Notes: a model not told the origin generated them from the letters alone. 64,000 bases of DNA from Lysinibacillus sp. FSL M8-0337 (GCF_038593855.1 NZ_CP151996.1:3782001-3846000); one strand, 5' to 3'. Shown: positions 35,293-44,359, counted from the first letter of the stretch. Translations and numbers: made by a program.

Positions 35293-36831
35293 TTATTTAT
35301 TTGTAAAGTAATTCACATCATCCGGATTTACCCAAGTCGGGTCTGTCCAACCCGTTAAATCATAATCAGCCATACATTGCTCAGCAAAAGCGATAAACTC
35401 GTCTGTTTTCCCGCTTCCCTGTGCACCAAACAACGTTTGTAATCTTATGTCTTCATGGTTTCCAGCGTAATTTCGTTCATATAGCTCACTTCGACCACCG
35501 AATTCTGTACCAATGGCATCCCACAGTAGCTTGATTGTTTTAATTTTTTCAAGAGCCTCAATACCATTTGAACCACGATAAAGCTTATCCAATGTTGGAC
35601 GGAATTCCTCATTTAAAAAGTCTCTAGCACTGGATGGCTGCACAATTAAATTCCCTGCTACGATTTGCTGGATGATGCCTTTAATCTTCGGCCAGCCTTC
35701 CTGCAAAAATACGCGATAGGCTAAGCCACCATTTAAATTTGGAATGACAATGCCATTCTCTTTTTTCTCTGGATTCAGCGCCATCGCATCGCTTAATGAC
35801 CAGAACATATGACGCCATGCCATAATCTCACCAATATGCACTTGAACACCTCGGAATTGATCCGTACCTGCTGTCTTTAATGCCTTTAGCAAGACACCGA
35901 TAATAAAATCTAATTTCACAGCTAAGCGTGTGACACCTTGGAACGTAAAGCGATTAATGAAACCGCTTTCTACAAAGAATGAAGTCGTCTTCTGCATATC
36001 TTCATAAATTAAAATATTTTCCCACGGAATAAGAGCTTGTTCGAATACAAGTACTGCGTCATTTTCATCGAAGCGGCTACTTAATGGGTAATCAAACGGA
36101 CTTCCCATAATCGCAGACGTCATTTCATATGAAGCACGGCTTATAAGCTTCACTCCTGGTGCATCCATAGGTGCAATAAAAACCACCGCAAATTTTTTAT
36201 CTTTGATAGGTAAACCATACGTACCAACGAAATTGTAGTTTGTGATTGCAGAGCCAGTAGCCACCATTTTTGAACCACTGACGATTAAGCCCTTATCCGT
36301 TTCACGCTCTACTTGAATAAATACATCGCCGACTTCATGCACGTCTTTATGGCGGTCCACTGGTGGATTGACAATGGCATGATTGAAAAACCAATTGCGC
36401 TCTTGTGACTCTTTATACCAACGCTTTGCATTTTCTTGAAAAGGTGAATAGTATTCGGGATTTCCTCCGAGCGTTGCAAGGAAGGATGCTTTATAATCTG
36501 GTGTGCGTCCCATTTGTCCATAAGTCAGTTTTGCCCAAGCAACAATTGCGTCTCGCCCTTGAATTAAATCATCTGCGCTCCGTGCTGCTCGGAAATACTT
36601 ATGTGTATAACCCCCGCTCCCCGTATCCGTTTCACAAGTTAAAATATCTTTGTATTGCGGGTCATGCATGGCATCATATAAACGTGAAATCGATCGTGCT
36701 GAATTTCGAAAAGCTGGATGTGTCGTGACATCCTTCACACGTTCACCATGTAACCAAATTTCCCGACCATCCTTTAAACTTTCTAAATATTCCTGCCCTG
36801 TCAATGGCTTCGTACCTTGTTGAACAACCAT
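35293..36831 (-). CDS. FADH2-dependent aromatic (phenol / 4-hydroxyphenylacetate-type) monooxygenase
   Basis: 512 residues, 4-hydroxyphenylacetate 3-hydroxylase (HpaB) family large component: an N-domain with TGQEYLESLKDGREIWLHGE, a middle beta domain (VSGSKMVATGSAITNYNFVG, VFIAPMDAPGVKLI) and a C-terminal four-helix bundle (GGRSELYERNYAGNHEDIR). It hydroxylates a phenol ortho to the OH with reduced flavin from the HpaC-like reductase. Family members include both HpaB and Geobacillus phenol hydroxylase PheA; operon context favours phenol. The SD is AGGAGGG. It is the first gene of the operon. Confidence 0.87.
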   Translation of the reverse strand: MVVQQGTKPLTGQEYLESLKDGREIWLHGERVKDVTTHPAFRNSARSISRLYDAMHDPQYKDILTCETDTGSGGYTHKYFRAARSADDLIQGRDAIVAWAKLTYGQMGRTPDYKASFLATLGGNPEYYSPFQENAKRWYKESQERNWFFNHAIVNPPVDRHKDVHEVGDVFIQVERETDKGLIVSGSKMVATGSAITNYNFVGTYGLPIKDKKFAVVFIAPMDAPGVKLISRASYEMTSAIMGSPFDYPLSSRFDENDAVLVFEQALIPWENILIYEDMQKTTSFFVESGFINRFTFQGVTRLAVKLDFIIGVLLKALKTAGTDQFRGVQVHIGEIMAWRHMFWSLSDAMALNPEKKENGIVIPNLNGGLAYRVFLQEGWPKIKGIIQQIVAGNLIVQPSSARDFLNEEFRPTLDKLYRGSNGIEALEKIKTIKLLWDAIGTEFGGRSELYERNYAGNHEDIRLQTLFGAQGSGKTDEFIAFAEQCMADYDLTGWTDPTWVNPDDVNYFTNK

Positions 36832-36971
36832 TCTCTTCCCTCCTACAAATCTTTTTTCTTGTTTGACATGTCTATTTCAATTTAATACTTTTTGAATTTT
36901 TAGATAATTAACAAAAAGTATAGTCTTCTCTTTTTTTTCTTTAAAATTTGAAAGAAATTTTCGTATAAACT

Positions 36972-36996
36972 AGAAAAAGCCAGCAAAATCGCTGAC
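36972..36996 (-). terminator. Terminator of the phenol-sensor regulator gene
   Basis: On the minus strand GTCAGC pairs with GCTGGC across a 6-nt loop, followed by TTTTTCT. It separates the regulator from the catabolic operon, whose own promoter must lie in 36832-36971. Confidence 0.7.
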
Positions 36997-37001
36997 TTTT
37001 C

Positions 37002-38786
37002 TCACTTTTTATTTTCTAAAGTTTTAATTGCATAATAAATTTTCAATGCCAAATGACAGCGAAAACGGCCATCCCCTGTACGCATGTCTTCCTGCAATAA
37101 TGATTCAATTTTTTCCATTCGATAACGAAAACCAGGGATTGATAGATTCAAAGCTTTTGCAGTTTTATTGACGTTACCGCTATGGTTTAAAAAGACTTCT
37201 AACGTATGGACAAGTGTTGCATGATTTTGCTCATCATATTCTAATAACTGACCAAGTACCTCTTTGTAAAACTGTAAAAGCTCTCTTGGATTTGTCGTTT
37301 TTAAAAATAACATAATATGTTGGAAGTTTTCGTAAATGGCCGCTTGTGACTGTTGTGGCGCTGCGTAACGTAAAAATTGGCATATTAATTTCGCATCGTT
37401 ATAGCTATTCCCGATTTCTTCTAACTTCTCTGCATTTTTTCCTACGCCTATTTGGAAAGTTGCTTGCTTAAAGCGCTCCATTACCCTTTTCGATAAGGCA
37501 CTAAGGAAGTTCGACATATATTGAACATCTTTCTTGCAGTCTTCAAGAATAAGCAGTACTTCCTGATTTTTAATAAAGCACTCCACGTTTAAATACTCAG
37601 TCGCTAAAAAGCTATGCACTATTTCTGGTTCTTCATGTTCCATTGTTATAACGATAACACGATTATTTTTACTCGGATCAAAATAAAAAATATTTCGTGC
37701 TTTTTTAATAAGCTCCTCCGAGAGAGCTTGTTGACTCATAACTTCATCTAAAAAATCCGATTTTTTCTTCCACTGCGATTGTGCAATTTGTATTTGCGTA
37801 TATAAATAAATCGAAAAAACCGTTACAGCACGTTCAATAATCATTTCCTGTTCACGTGTTAATGCTTTGTGACTTAAAATTACCAATGTACCCAATTGTT
37901 TTTTCATCGTCATAATATCATATTCATGGCGAAACTCTTTTTTCTTACGACTCGCTTCTATATAAACTCGTTCATCGTCTTCATGCATAAAATAGTAACC
38001 AATTGGTTTCATTAAGTATCTTCGTTCCACAGTTACACTGCATTGTAACGCATCACTTAACAGGTATAACAGCTGGTTTAATGTATATCCTTCAAGCATT
38101 GCATGTGTCATTTGTTTATGAATTGTGTCTGAATGCACAATGGAATTATTAAGACTTTTTAACTCATTAAATGTATTATCTAATTCATCAGCTAACGAAG
38201 TATCTTGAAAGTAGCGCAATATTTCCAACTGTTCTTCAGTAGCGTGCTCCTTTGTCCGTACAACAAATTTACAATAATCATCGCATTTCCCTCGACATTT
38301 CTCCTCAAAAACGACAATCTCTTTTGGATACGTTTTGGCTAAAAATCCTGCTACATAACCGATTAATGTCCAACAAACACTTTCATCACTAAAACCAAAA
38401 TGGCGGACATGTTCCTCTGCCTCGTAAGAATGAAACCATTTCCCTTCCATTTCGAACTTATCATTAGTTATTTCCAATACATCAATTTGTACACTGACAA
38501 CGCCCTCTAATGTATGAATGGCAGCCCCAGCCCTAATTAACTCTTTTAACTCTTTCCAGTTGTACATTTTCTCGATAGAGCCACCAGCACTGTAGCCACA
38601 TGCCCAGCCATATCGTAATAAAAAACCTTTTGCACGCTCCATATTCAAGGTTTGAATAATATCACGTCTAAAAAAGCCAAGCGCTTCAGCTGACTTTAAA
38701 ATCATTCGATTCCCATTGAATTTTATAATGCCTGAGCGTGGATTAATATCTATAGCATTTTCAAACACTAAACGATTTGCTTTCAT
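37002..38786 (-). CDS. Phenol-responsive regulator: XylR_N-V4R sensor with PucR-type HTH
   Basis: 594 residues. Residues 1-180 match the XylR_N plus V4R phenol-sensing module of DmpR/MopR. C138, E161, C164 and C172 keep the exact spacing (23, 3, 8) of the MopR zinc ligands; H91 and W117 are good candidates for the phenol-contacting His and Trp. Instead of a sigma-54 AAA+ domain, a central region (about 230-480) leads to a PucR/CdaR-type helix-turn-helix (NHSGNVNKTAKALNLSIPG, about 535-575). The SD is GGGGGTG. Probable activator of the meta-cleavage operon directly downstream. Confidence 0.85.
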   Translation of the reverse strand: MKANRLVFENAIDINPRSGIIKFNGNRMILKSAEALGFFRRDIIQTLNMERAKGFLLRYGWACGYSAGGSIEKMYNWKELKELIRAGAAIHTLEGVVSVQIDVLEITNDKFEMEGKWFHSYEAEEHVRHFGFSDESVCWTLIGYVAGFLAKTYPKEIVVFEEKCRGKCDDYCKFVVRTKEHATEEQLEILRYFQDTSLADELDNTFNELKSLNNSIVHSDTIHKQMTHAMLEGYTLNQLLYLLSDALQCSVTVERRYLMKPIGYYFMHEDDERVYIEASRKKKEFRHEYDIMTMKKQLGTLVILSHKALTREQEMIIERAVTVFSIYLYTQIQIAQSQWKKKSDFLDEVMSQQALSEELIKKARNIFYFDPSKNNRVIVITMEHEEPEIVHSFLATEYLNVECFIKNQEVLLILEDCKKDVQYMSNFLSALSKRVMERFKQATFQIGVGKNAEKLEEIGNSYNDAKLICQFLRYAAPQQSQAAIYENFQHIMLFLKTTNPRELLQFYKEVLGQLLEYDEQNHATLVHTLEVFLNHSGNVNKTAKALNLSIPGFRYRMEKIESLLQEDMRTGDGRFRCHLALKIYYAIKTLENKK

Positions 38787-38878
38787 GAATAGGCACCCCC
38801 ATAAACATGCTGTTTTCTCCCATCATGTTTTTACTGTCTACACATTTTCCCTTACTACTACGATTTCCCATACGAATA

Positions 38879-38893
38879 AGTAAGCGTTTTCTT
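38879..38893. promoter_or_regulatory. Possible CcpA (cre) site upstream of the regulator
   Basis: Minus strand AGAAAACGCTTACT matches the cre consensus TGAAAACGCTTACA at 12 of 14 positions. It lies downstream of the regulator's promoter, where CcpA could act as a roadblock. Confidence 0.4.
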
Positions 38894-38970
38894 GACATTA
38901 AACAAAGAAGAGCACAAAAGCGTTGCCAGATAGATAATTCGAAGATTTAAAGTGTTTAAGTTTACTAACA

Positions 38971-38999
38971 ATCATAGTATATTTTTAGTTTTCAGACAA
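38971..38999 (-). promoter_or_regulatory. Sigma-A promoter of the phenol-sensor regulator
   Basis: On the minus strand TTGTCT, a 17-bp spacer and TATGAT, about 185 bp upstream of the ATG. Confidence 0.65.
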
Positions 39000-39030
39000 T
39001 TTAAATTACTAGACGCCAAAATGTTTGCAT

Positions 39031-39064
39031 AAAAAAAGTACTGACCATTTAAGAATCAGTACTT
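39031..39064 (-). terminator. Terminator of the HAD phosphatase gene
   Basis: AGTACTGA and TCAGTACT pair (39038-39045 with 39056-39063); a run of seven T follows on the minus strand. Confidence 0.82.
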
Positions 39065-39081
39065 AAAAAATAGTAAAGATA

Positions 39082-39870
39082 TTAAAGTTCTTGTACAAGC
39101 TTTAATAAGGCTGTTAACGAATCTACCTCAAAGGTTGGTGTTACATTCCCAGTTAGTTTGTTGTTTTCACGGTTAATCCACACATTGCGCATGCCCACTC
39201 GAGAAGAACCTAAAATATCCGTATTTAAGTTATCGCCAACCATAATAGCATCGTTAGCAGTAATGCCCGCCGTTTCCATTACATGCTCAAAAATAGAGGC
39301 ATCAGGCTTTCCTTTACCAAAGTCACCAGAAATAATGATATGGTCGAAGTACGGTGCGATTTCAGGTGTAATTTCAAGCTTTAAATTTTGTAAACTTGGT
39401 GCACCGTTCGTTAGTAATATCAGTTGATATTTGCCTTTTAGCTCATCTAAAACTGCAAACGTATCTTCGTATAAAAAAGGTGAAACTTTGCGTTCAGCTA
39501 CAAAGCGTTCTCCTAGTTCAGCACCTAACTTTGCATCGTCTATACCAAGTGCCGCTAAACCCTTTGTCCATGCTTCAGTACGATAACCTGGCACAAGTTC
39601 TTTCATTTTTTGAAAAGAATCAGTAGGGTCATCAAACGTTCCCCAAAGCCCTTCAAAAGGGTTAATACCGATTAACACTGTATAATCATATGTTTCGTAG
39701 CCCTCATAAAGTGCACGTGCTTCTTTGCGCACAGCTTCCTCTAATGCTGCTGAATCCACATTATGTATTGTCGCTGCATATTCACATGTTTTTTCAAAAG
39801 CTGTTTTAACAGATTTTTTGTCCCATAACAACGTATCATCCAAATCAAAAATAATTGTATTAATTGACAT
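39082..39870 (-). CDS. HAD-superfamily hydrolase
   Basis: About 262 residues from the ATG at 39870 (AGGAG, 8-nt spacing). The four HAD motifs are present: DLDDTLL (nucleophile Asp), LLTNG, the Lys in FGKGKPD and VGDNLNTD. The alpha-helical cap between motifs I and II is of the YjjG/YfnB type, so it is probably a small-molecule or nucleotide phosphatase. No neighbour points to a substrate. Confidence 0.85.
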   Translation of the reverse strand: MSINTIIFDLDDTLLWDKKSVKTAFEKTCEYAATIHNVDSAALEEAVRKEARALYEGYETYDYTVLIGINPFEGLWGTFDDPTDSFQKMKELVPGYRTEAWTKGLAALGIDDAKLGAELGERFVAERKVSPFLYEDTFAVLDELKGKYQLILLTNGAPSLQNLKLEITPEIAPYFDHIIISGDFGKGKPDASIFEHVMETAGITANDAIMVGDNLNTDILGSSRVGMRNVWINRENNKLTGNVTPTFEVDSLTALLKLVQEL

Positions 39871-39990
39871 AGTGTCAGCTCCTAGCTTCTTTTCTACTTG
39901 AACAAAAAGCATTCATATCGCTTATTTTAGCATATTTTCAAAATAGTTAGCATAGCTTTTTGAGCAGGTTCTCGCTCCTACAAACATCAT

Positions 39991-40011
39991 AATTGTTTGC
40001 GTGACTGACAC
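39991..40011 (+). repeat. 21-nt stop-proximal repeat, copy 4
   Basis: AATTGTTTGCGTGACTGACAC; lies 17 bp beyond the glycerate kinase stop and, relative to that gene, has the same orientation as copies 1 and 5 have to theirs. One base differs in the CTGGCAC core. Confidence 0.65.
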
Positions 40012-40028
40012 TGAAATACAACATCTAC

Positions 40029-41165
40029 TCATCCGCCATTTTTCATGTAATGCTCAACTAGTTGTTTTGTTTTCATGCGAATGAAACGATATGGTTCTTG
40101 CATTGCCTGCACAACAGTAGTCGATTCATCTACTAGTGATTCCACAACGGTAAAATGCTCCAGCAAAGCAGGCTTATGTTCTTCATCAATAGCACCAGAC
40201 AATAGCACGACATGTGCATTTGTTGATTTTGCAGCTAGTGCTACCCCCAATGGCGCCTTTCCATGTAATGTTTGACGATCCGATTTCCCCTCACCAGTAA
40301 AAACTATTTGAGCGTCTAGTAGATGCCTTTTTAACTGTACAGCCTCTAACACAATATCTATGCCTGCTTGGAAAGTGCCATTTAAAAAGGCAATTAATGC
40401 GCCACCAACGCCTCCTGCCGCACCAGCTCCTTTATAATCGTGTAAACGAATGTGAAATTGTCTTTCTACAATATCTGCAAAACGTTTCAAACACTCATCA
40501 AACAAAGCAATTTCATGCTCTTTGACACCCTTTTGCGGACCAAAAATTGCTGTAGCTCCGCGCTCTCCAACCAAAGGATTATCCACATCACAGGCAATAG
40601 TAAATGTTGCATCAGACAGACGTGCATCGAGTTGACTACTATCAATGGATGCTAAATCTAGTAATCCCGACACGCCATTAGCAATGGATGAACCATCACC
40701 TTTCCTAAATTGCAGCCCAAGTGCCTTTAATAGACCAATACCCGCATCGTTAGTAGCACTGCCACCAATACCGATAATAAACTGACGAAAACCTTTATCC
40801 AGTGCAGCCTTAATTAACTGCCCCGTGCCATACGTTGATGCGAGCTCTGGGTTTTTTTCGCTGTCCTGCAACAGCAGAATACCCGAAGCTTGTGCCATCT
40901 CAATAACACAGGTTTCATCATCCCCAAGCACTCCATAGTTTGCTTTAATCATTCTACCTAGCGGATCAAGTACACTTGCTGAAATATATCTCCCGCCCGT
41001 TGAAGCAATAAGTGATTCTAATGTACCCTCTCCTCCATCCGCTATTGGTAAAATAACGGTCTTAATTGTTTGATCTACATCCAAGACGCCTGCCTGCATT
41101 GCATTTGCAACCTCAAATGCAGATAATGTACCTTTATAAGAATCTGGACAAATAATGACTTTCAT
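40029..41165 (-). CDS. glxK: Glycerate kinase
   Basis: A 378-residue class II glycerate kinase (GlxK/GarK family). PDSYKGTLSAFEVANAM at the N-terminus, GIGGSATNDAGIG in the centre (phosphate-binding) and FTGEGKSDRQTLHGKAPLGVA at the C-terminus are the family signatures. It phosphorylates D-glycerate with ATP, giving 2- or 3-phosphoglycerate, which could feed serA. A palindromic AAGCGCTT cre-like site lies about 62 bp upstream, consistent with carbon catabolite control. Confidence 0.92.
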   Translation of the reverse strand: MKVIICPDSYKGTLSAFEVANAMQAGVLDVDQTIKTVILPIADGGEGTLESLIASTGGRYISASVLDPLGRMIKANYGVLGDDETCVIEMAQASGILLLQDSEKNPELASTYGTGQLIKAALDKGFRQFIIGIGGSATNDAGIGLLKALGLQFRKGDGSSIANGVSGLLDLASIDSSQLDARLSDATFTIACDVDNPLVGERGATAIFGPQKGVKEHEIALFDECLKRFADIVERQFHIRLHDYKGAGAAGGVGGALIAFLNGTFQAGIDIVLEAVQLKRHLLDAQIVFTGEGKSDRQTLHGKAPLGVALAAKSTNAHVVLLSGAIDEEHKPALLEHFTVVESLVDESTTVVQAMQEPYRFIRMKTKQLVEHYMKNGG

Positions 41166-41226
41166 TTTATACCCCCACTCTGTTCATATTTTCCTTCGTG
41201 TTAGCAATCAGACAATCCTATAAAAT

Positions 41227-41240
41227 ATTAAGCGCTTACA
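41227..41240. promoter_or_regulatory. Possible CcpA (cre) site upstream of glxK
   Basis: Minus strand TGTAAGCGCTTAAT; the core AAGCGCTT is perfect and 10 of 14 positions fit TGAAAGCGCTTTCA. Confidence 0.45.
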
Positions 41241-41364
41241 AATTATTATAATGATAATAAATTCAGAAAACATTAAAATGACCTGCACATTTCGTTGATT
41301 CCTAAGGGAAGGTTGTGCAGCGATTTGTCCTGCCTTTGTGGCGATTCACAAACTTTTAAACAGC

Positions 41365-41403
41365 AAAAAGTGTTAGATTGGTCACAATCAATCTAACACT
41401 TTG
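41365..41403. repeat. GTGTTAGATT hairpin repeat, copy 3
   Basis: AAAGTGTTAGATTG pairs with CAATCTAACACTTT around an 8-nt loop. It lies 5 bp beyond the hemZ stop, so it probably terminates hemZ on the minus strand. Confidence 0.82.
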
Positions 41404-41407
41404 CTCT

Positions 41408-42913
41408 TTATGCATGATATAAATCATTTAATAGCTCAATTTTTTTACCTATGGCTTCTTCAAACGTCATGATATAAGCCGCCGGATCTTTTGGATTATG
41501 GAACTGTGTAATCTTCCCTGTCTCAGGGTGAACAAATTTAGAAGATGCTCCGCAGCCAATACCTAAAATCGTCTGCACTTCCTCCATAATGACAATATTA
41601 TAAATGCTTTCTTCGCCTGCTTTACTATAGCCTACATTTTCTAAATTACCTAAAATATTTTTTTGACGGTATAGATAATAGGGAACATAATCATTTTCCT
41701 TCGTCCATACTTGTGCCATCTGCATCATTTCTGCTACCGTATCGCGATCAGCTACTTTATATTTATCTTTATTACGCGTCATTTCTGAAGCACGCTTAAA
41801 GGATAGCGTGTGCACAGTTAACGACTCTGGTTGCATTTTTGCGGATTCCTCTAACGAATGTTGGAACTCCTCTGTCCCTTCATTGGGCAAGCCAATAATT
41901 AAATCCATATTAATATTATTCATACCGGATTCACGTGCTAACCAAAACTTATCAACCGTTTCTTGTACCGTATGATGGCGTCCGATTGCCTTCAGTGTTT
42001 CATCTGTATAAGACTGCGGATTAACACTAATTCGATCAATGCCCCATTTTTTTAAAACAGCTAATTTTTCTGGTGTAATCGTATCCGGGCGACCAGCTTC
42101 AACTGTTACCTCTCGAATCGTTTCAGGATGTGGGAAAGCGTCATACATCGTTTGATATAATGCGTCCATTTCATGTGCTTCGATTGAAGTTGGTGTACCC
42201 CCGCCCCAATAAATAGAAGTTATGGTCATATTATTTTCTGTCAGCCATCTACCCATTTCACGTAATTCAATGTGTAGTCCATCTAAAAACGTGGTTACAC
42301 GCCCCTGCTTACGATTACTACCAATCGCATAGGCTGGGAAAGTACAATAAGCGCATTTGGTTGGGCAGAACGGAATGCCAATATAAACGCTAATCTCTTT
42401 CCCGATATGATCTAAGTCAGGAATTGTGACTAACTGTCGTTCAACAATGTTTTTCAACAATGCTACCTTTTCCTCTGACAATCGAAAATCACGAATTAAC
42501 ACTTCCGCAATTGCTGCGTCATCCATACCAGCCTTACGGAATTTATGATAGAGCTTTGTCGGACGGACACCTGTTAAAATACCCCATTGTTGATGCATCC
42601 CCGTATGTTGCTCGAGCACATCTAAAAATACATGCGATAATGCACGTTTCATACGTATATTTTGCTCACGTCCAACAGCTTCTGTCGCATATTCAATATG
42701 GTAATCATTTGTATAGCGTTTACCATCAACCTCTAATACCGCGCTTGTATAGACAGTAAAATTAGCATCAACGCGGTAACTGAATGCAACGGACATCTCG
42801 GCTTCTTGTGCATTTGTACTTAACTTCGAATCCTCAAAAAATAAATTCGCAATATGATTTAACACGCGAATCCAATCTTCAGGATACTTTTGATCTATTT
42901 GAATAATTTTCAT
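41408..42913 (-). CDS. hemZ: Radical SAM coproporphyrinogen-type enzyme HemZ
   Basis: 501 residues. The radical-SAM cysteines C183, C187 and C190 (PFCPTKCAYCTF) and the GGGTPT motif are present; a HemN-like C-terminal domain follows, and about 160 residues at the N-terminus are peculiar to HemZ. In B. subtilis hemZ was proposed as an oxygen-independent coproporphyrinogen III oxidase, although proteins of this HemN/HemW family can have other roles. B. subtilis hemZ also precedes the yhe genes, so synteny agrees. Confidence 0.88.
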   Translation of the reverse strand: MKIIQIDQKYPEDWIRVLNHIANLFFEDSKLSTNAQEAEMSVAFSYRVDANFTVYTSAVLEVDGKRYTNDYHIEYATEAVGREQNIRMKRALSHVFLDVLEQHTGMHQQWGILTGVRPTKLYHKFRKAGMDDAAIAEVLIRDFRLSEEKVALLKNIVERQLVTIPDLDHIGKEISVYIGIPFCPTKCAYCTFPAYAIGSNRKQGRVTTFLDGLHIELREMGRWLTENNMTITSIYWGGGTPTSIEAHEMDALYQTMYDAFPHPETIREVTVEAGRPDTITPEKLAVLKKWGIDRISVNPQSYTDETLKAIGRHHTVQETVDKFWLARESGMNNINMDLIIGLPNEGTEEFQHSLEESAKMQPESLTVHTLSFKRASEMTRNKDKYKVADRDTVAEMMQMAQVWTKENDYVPYYLYRQKNILGNLENVGYSKAGEESIYNIVIMEEVQTILGIGCGASSKFVHPETGKITQFHNPKDPAAYIMTFEEAIGKKIELLNDLYHA

Positions 42914-43091
42914 CGTATTCGCTCTCTTCTTTCAATATTCCAATGTACTTTGTTCAATAAATGGATTGCCTCAATAGTTTAACAAATTTTATTAATGATA
43001 AGCAAAACTGCCATAATAACAGAATATTCCGTCTAATGATAGACATATTAAGTACTATTACTTATAATTTTTAAAAAAGGTGGTGTTGATA

Positions 43092-43469
43092 GTGGTTCTA
43101 GTTAAAGACAAGTATTCTCCTGTTTCTAGCTTCATTGAGCAATTAGAAGTGGCTTTCCATCATTTTGATTTACAACGCTGTGATGAAAAAACTCTGTATG
43201 TGACCATATTACTGAAATATCGTGGGCAAAAAGTTCTTTGTGATTTGATTTATCTTATCAATCAACAAGAAATGTACGGTGCTATCTCTATCAACGAGCA
43301 TTATAAACACGCCCGAAACTTTATTCAACAACATTTTCGCCATATCCTTCTCTATTCGGATGAATTACGTTTAGCTAAAAACTTTATGCATACATTTCAT
43401 TTCAAGCAAGCTTTACAGCAATTCGCCAAAAAGTATCCAAAGTATATAACAAATAAACAACTCGTATAG
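43092..43469 (+). CDS. Hypothetical protein, 125 residues
   Basis: I do not recognise a family. The GTG at 43092 has AAAGGTGG 8 nt upstream; an earlier GTG (43080) overlaps the SD and is unlikely. The protein is basic and rich in Tyr, His, Phe and Gln, with no signal peptide or membrane helix and a predicted alpha/beta start (VSSFIEQLEVAFHHFDLQ, LYVTILLKYRGQKVLCDLIYLI). Flanked by hemZ (divergent) and an RNase H-like gene (convergent), it forms its own unit with a terminator. Confidence 0.6.
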   Translation: MVLVKDKYSPVSSFIEQLEVAFHHFDLQRCDEKTLYVTILLKYRGQKVLCDLIYLINQQEMYGAISINEHYKHARNFIQQHFRHILLYSDELRLAKNFMHTFHFKQALQQFAKKYPKYITNKQLV

Positions 43470-43537
43470 GGCAAGTAAGAAAGCACGAAAACTCCTACCT
43501 AAAAACATCCCAAGACTCAATATGTATGGTCAATAAA

Positions 43538-43583
43538 AAGACTGAAGACAATGTCAAATTTCTTTGACCTAATCTTCAGTCTT
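43538..43583. terminator. Bidirectional terminator
   Basis: AAGACTGAAGA pairs with TCTTCAGTCTT, with an inner GTCAAA/TTTGAC stem. It lies between convergent genes. Confidence 0.82.
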
Positions 43584-43621
43584 GAGAGCTATCAGTAATT
43601 TTGACACTGCTCTCTAGTGTG

Positions 43622-44284
43622 TTATTCCTTTATCATTTCACTCACTCCTGTAATATCAATACCGTTTAATGCTTGTGTAGCCAATCTGTCCGCTTCAGTA
43701 TTTTCTTTTCTTGAAATAAGTTGATAGTCTGCTTGCAGACCAAGCTCGCTTAGTTTTGCATCAATTTTATCTGCCCAGCCTGACAAATCCTTTTCCAGAG
43801 CTGGCCACTCGCCAGTTAGCTGATTAATAACTACTTGCGAATCGCCTACAATCTGTATCGGTAAATGGTGAGCATTTAATAATTCAAGCTCTACTAAACC
43901 TAAATATAGCGCGGCATATTCTGCCTCATTATTTGATTTAAGTTCCGAAGAAAATGCATTTTTTCTTAATCTATAAGGCTTACCATTTTGCTCATAATAA
44001 ATAGCACACCCAAGACCAGATTGTCTCGTTGCACGGTCAAAGCCCCCATCAAAATAAACAGTAATGTTATGAGGTTCTGTTTCAACTTCCTTTAAATATG
44101 CCTTAAGCTCCTTAATAGACCAGTTCGTATCCTGACGGTCAATAAATTGTAGTGATTTGACACGTCCAGTACGTTCCATATCCTCTGCCAACAATAAAGC
44201 TTGTGCTGCCGGCATTTCTTCTGACCTTAATACTGTTCCCGCACCCTTTGGTGTCTTATAAGCCCATTCAATTAAAACATGCAT
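43622..44284 (-). CDS. RNase HI-like protein
   Basis: 220 residues. An N-terminal domain of about 70 residues (not RNase H) is followed by an RNase HI fold with the four catalytic acids D79 (YFDGG), E120 (SNNEAEY), D148 (VGDSQ) and D199 (ENTEADRLA). All four are present, so nuclease activity is plausible. The layout is like the YpeP/YpdQ-type RNase H-like proteins of Bacillus, which are distinct from RnhB and RnhC. The SD is AAGGAGG. Confidence 0.85.
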   Translation of the reverse strand: MHVLIEWAYKTPKGAGTVLRSEEMPAAQALLLAEDMERTGRVKSLQFIDRQDTNWSIKELKAYLKEVETEPHNITVYFDGGFDRATRQSGLGCAIYYEQNGKPYRLRKNAFSSELKSNNEAEYAALYLGLVELELLNAHHLPIQIVGDSQVVINQLTGEWPALEKDLSGWADKIDAKLSELGLQADYQLISRKENTEADRLATQALNGIDITGVSEMIKE

Positions 44285-44325
44285 GACATTCCCTCCTTAA
44301 TATATAACCTACGATTAGCTAAAGT

Positions 44326-44359
44326 GAAAACGTGTCCCGAATAGCCGAGACACGTTTTC
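44326..44359. terminator. Terminator of the yheB-yheA unit
   Basis: GAAAACGTGTC (44326-44336) pairs with GACACGTTTTC (44349-44359) across a 12-nt loop; T-rich on the distal side of both strands. Confidence 0.78.

Noticed and set aside
34307-36831. 4-hydroxyphenylacetate (HpaB/HpaD) pathway instead of phenol
   Set aside because: The monooxygenase and dioxygenase families would allow it, but HpaE, HpaF, HpaG/H and HpaI-type genes are absent, and the downstream set ends in acetaldehyde, as for catechol. Kept as an alternative only.
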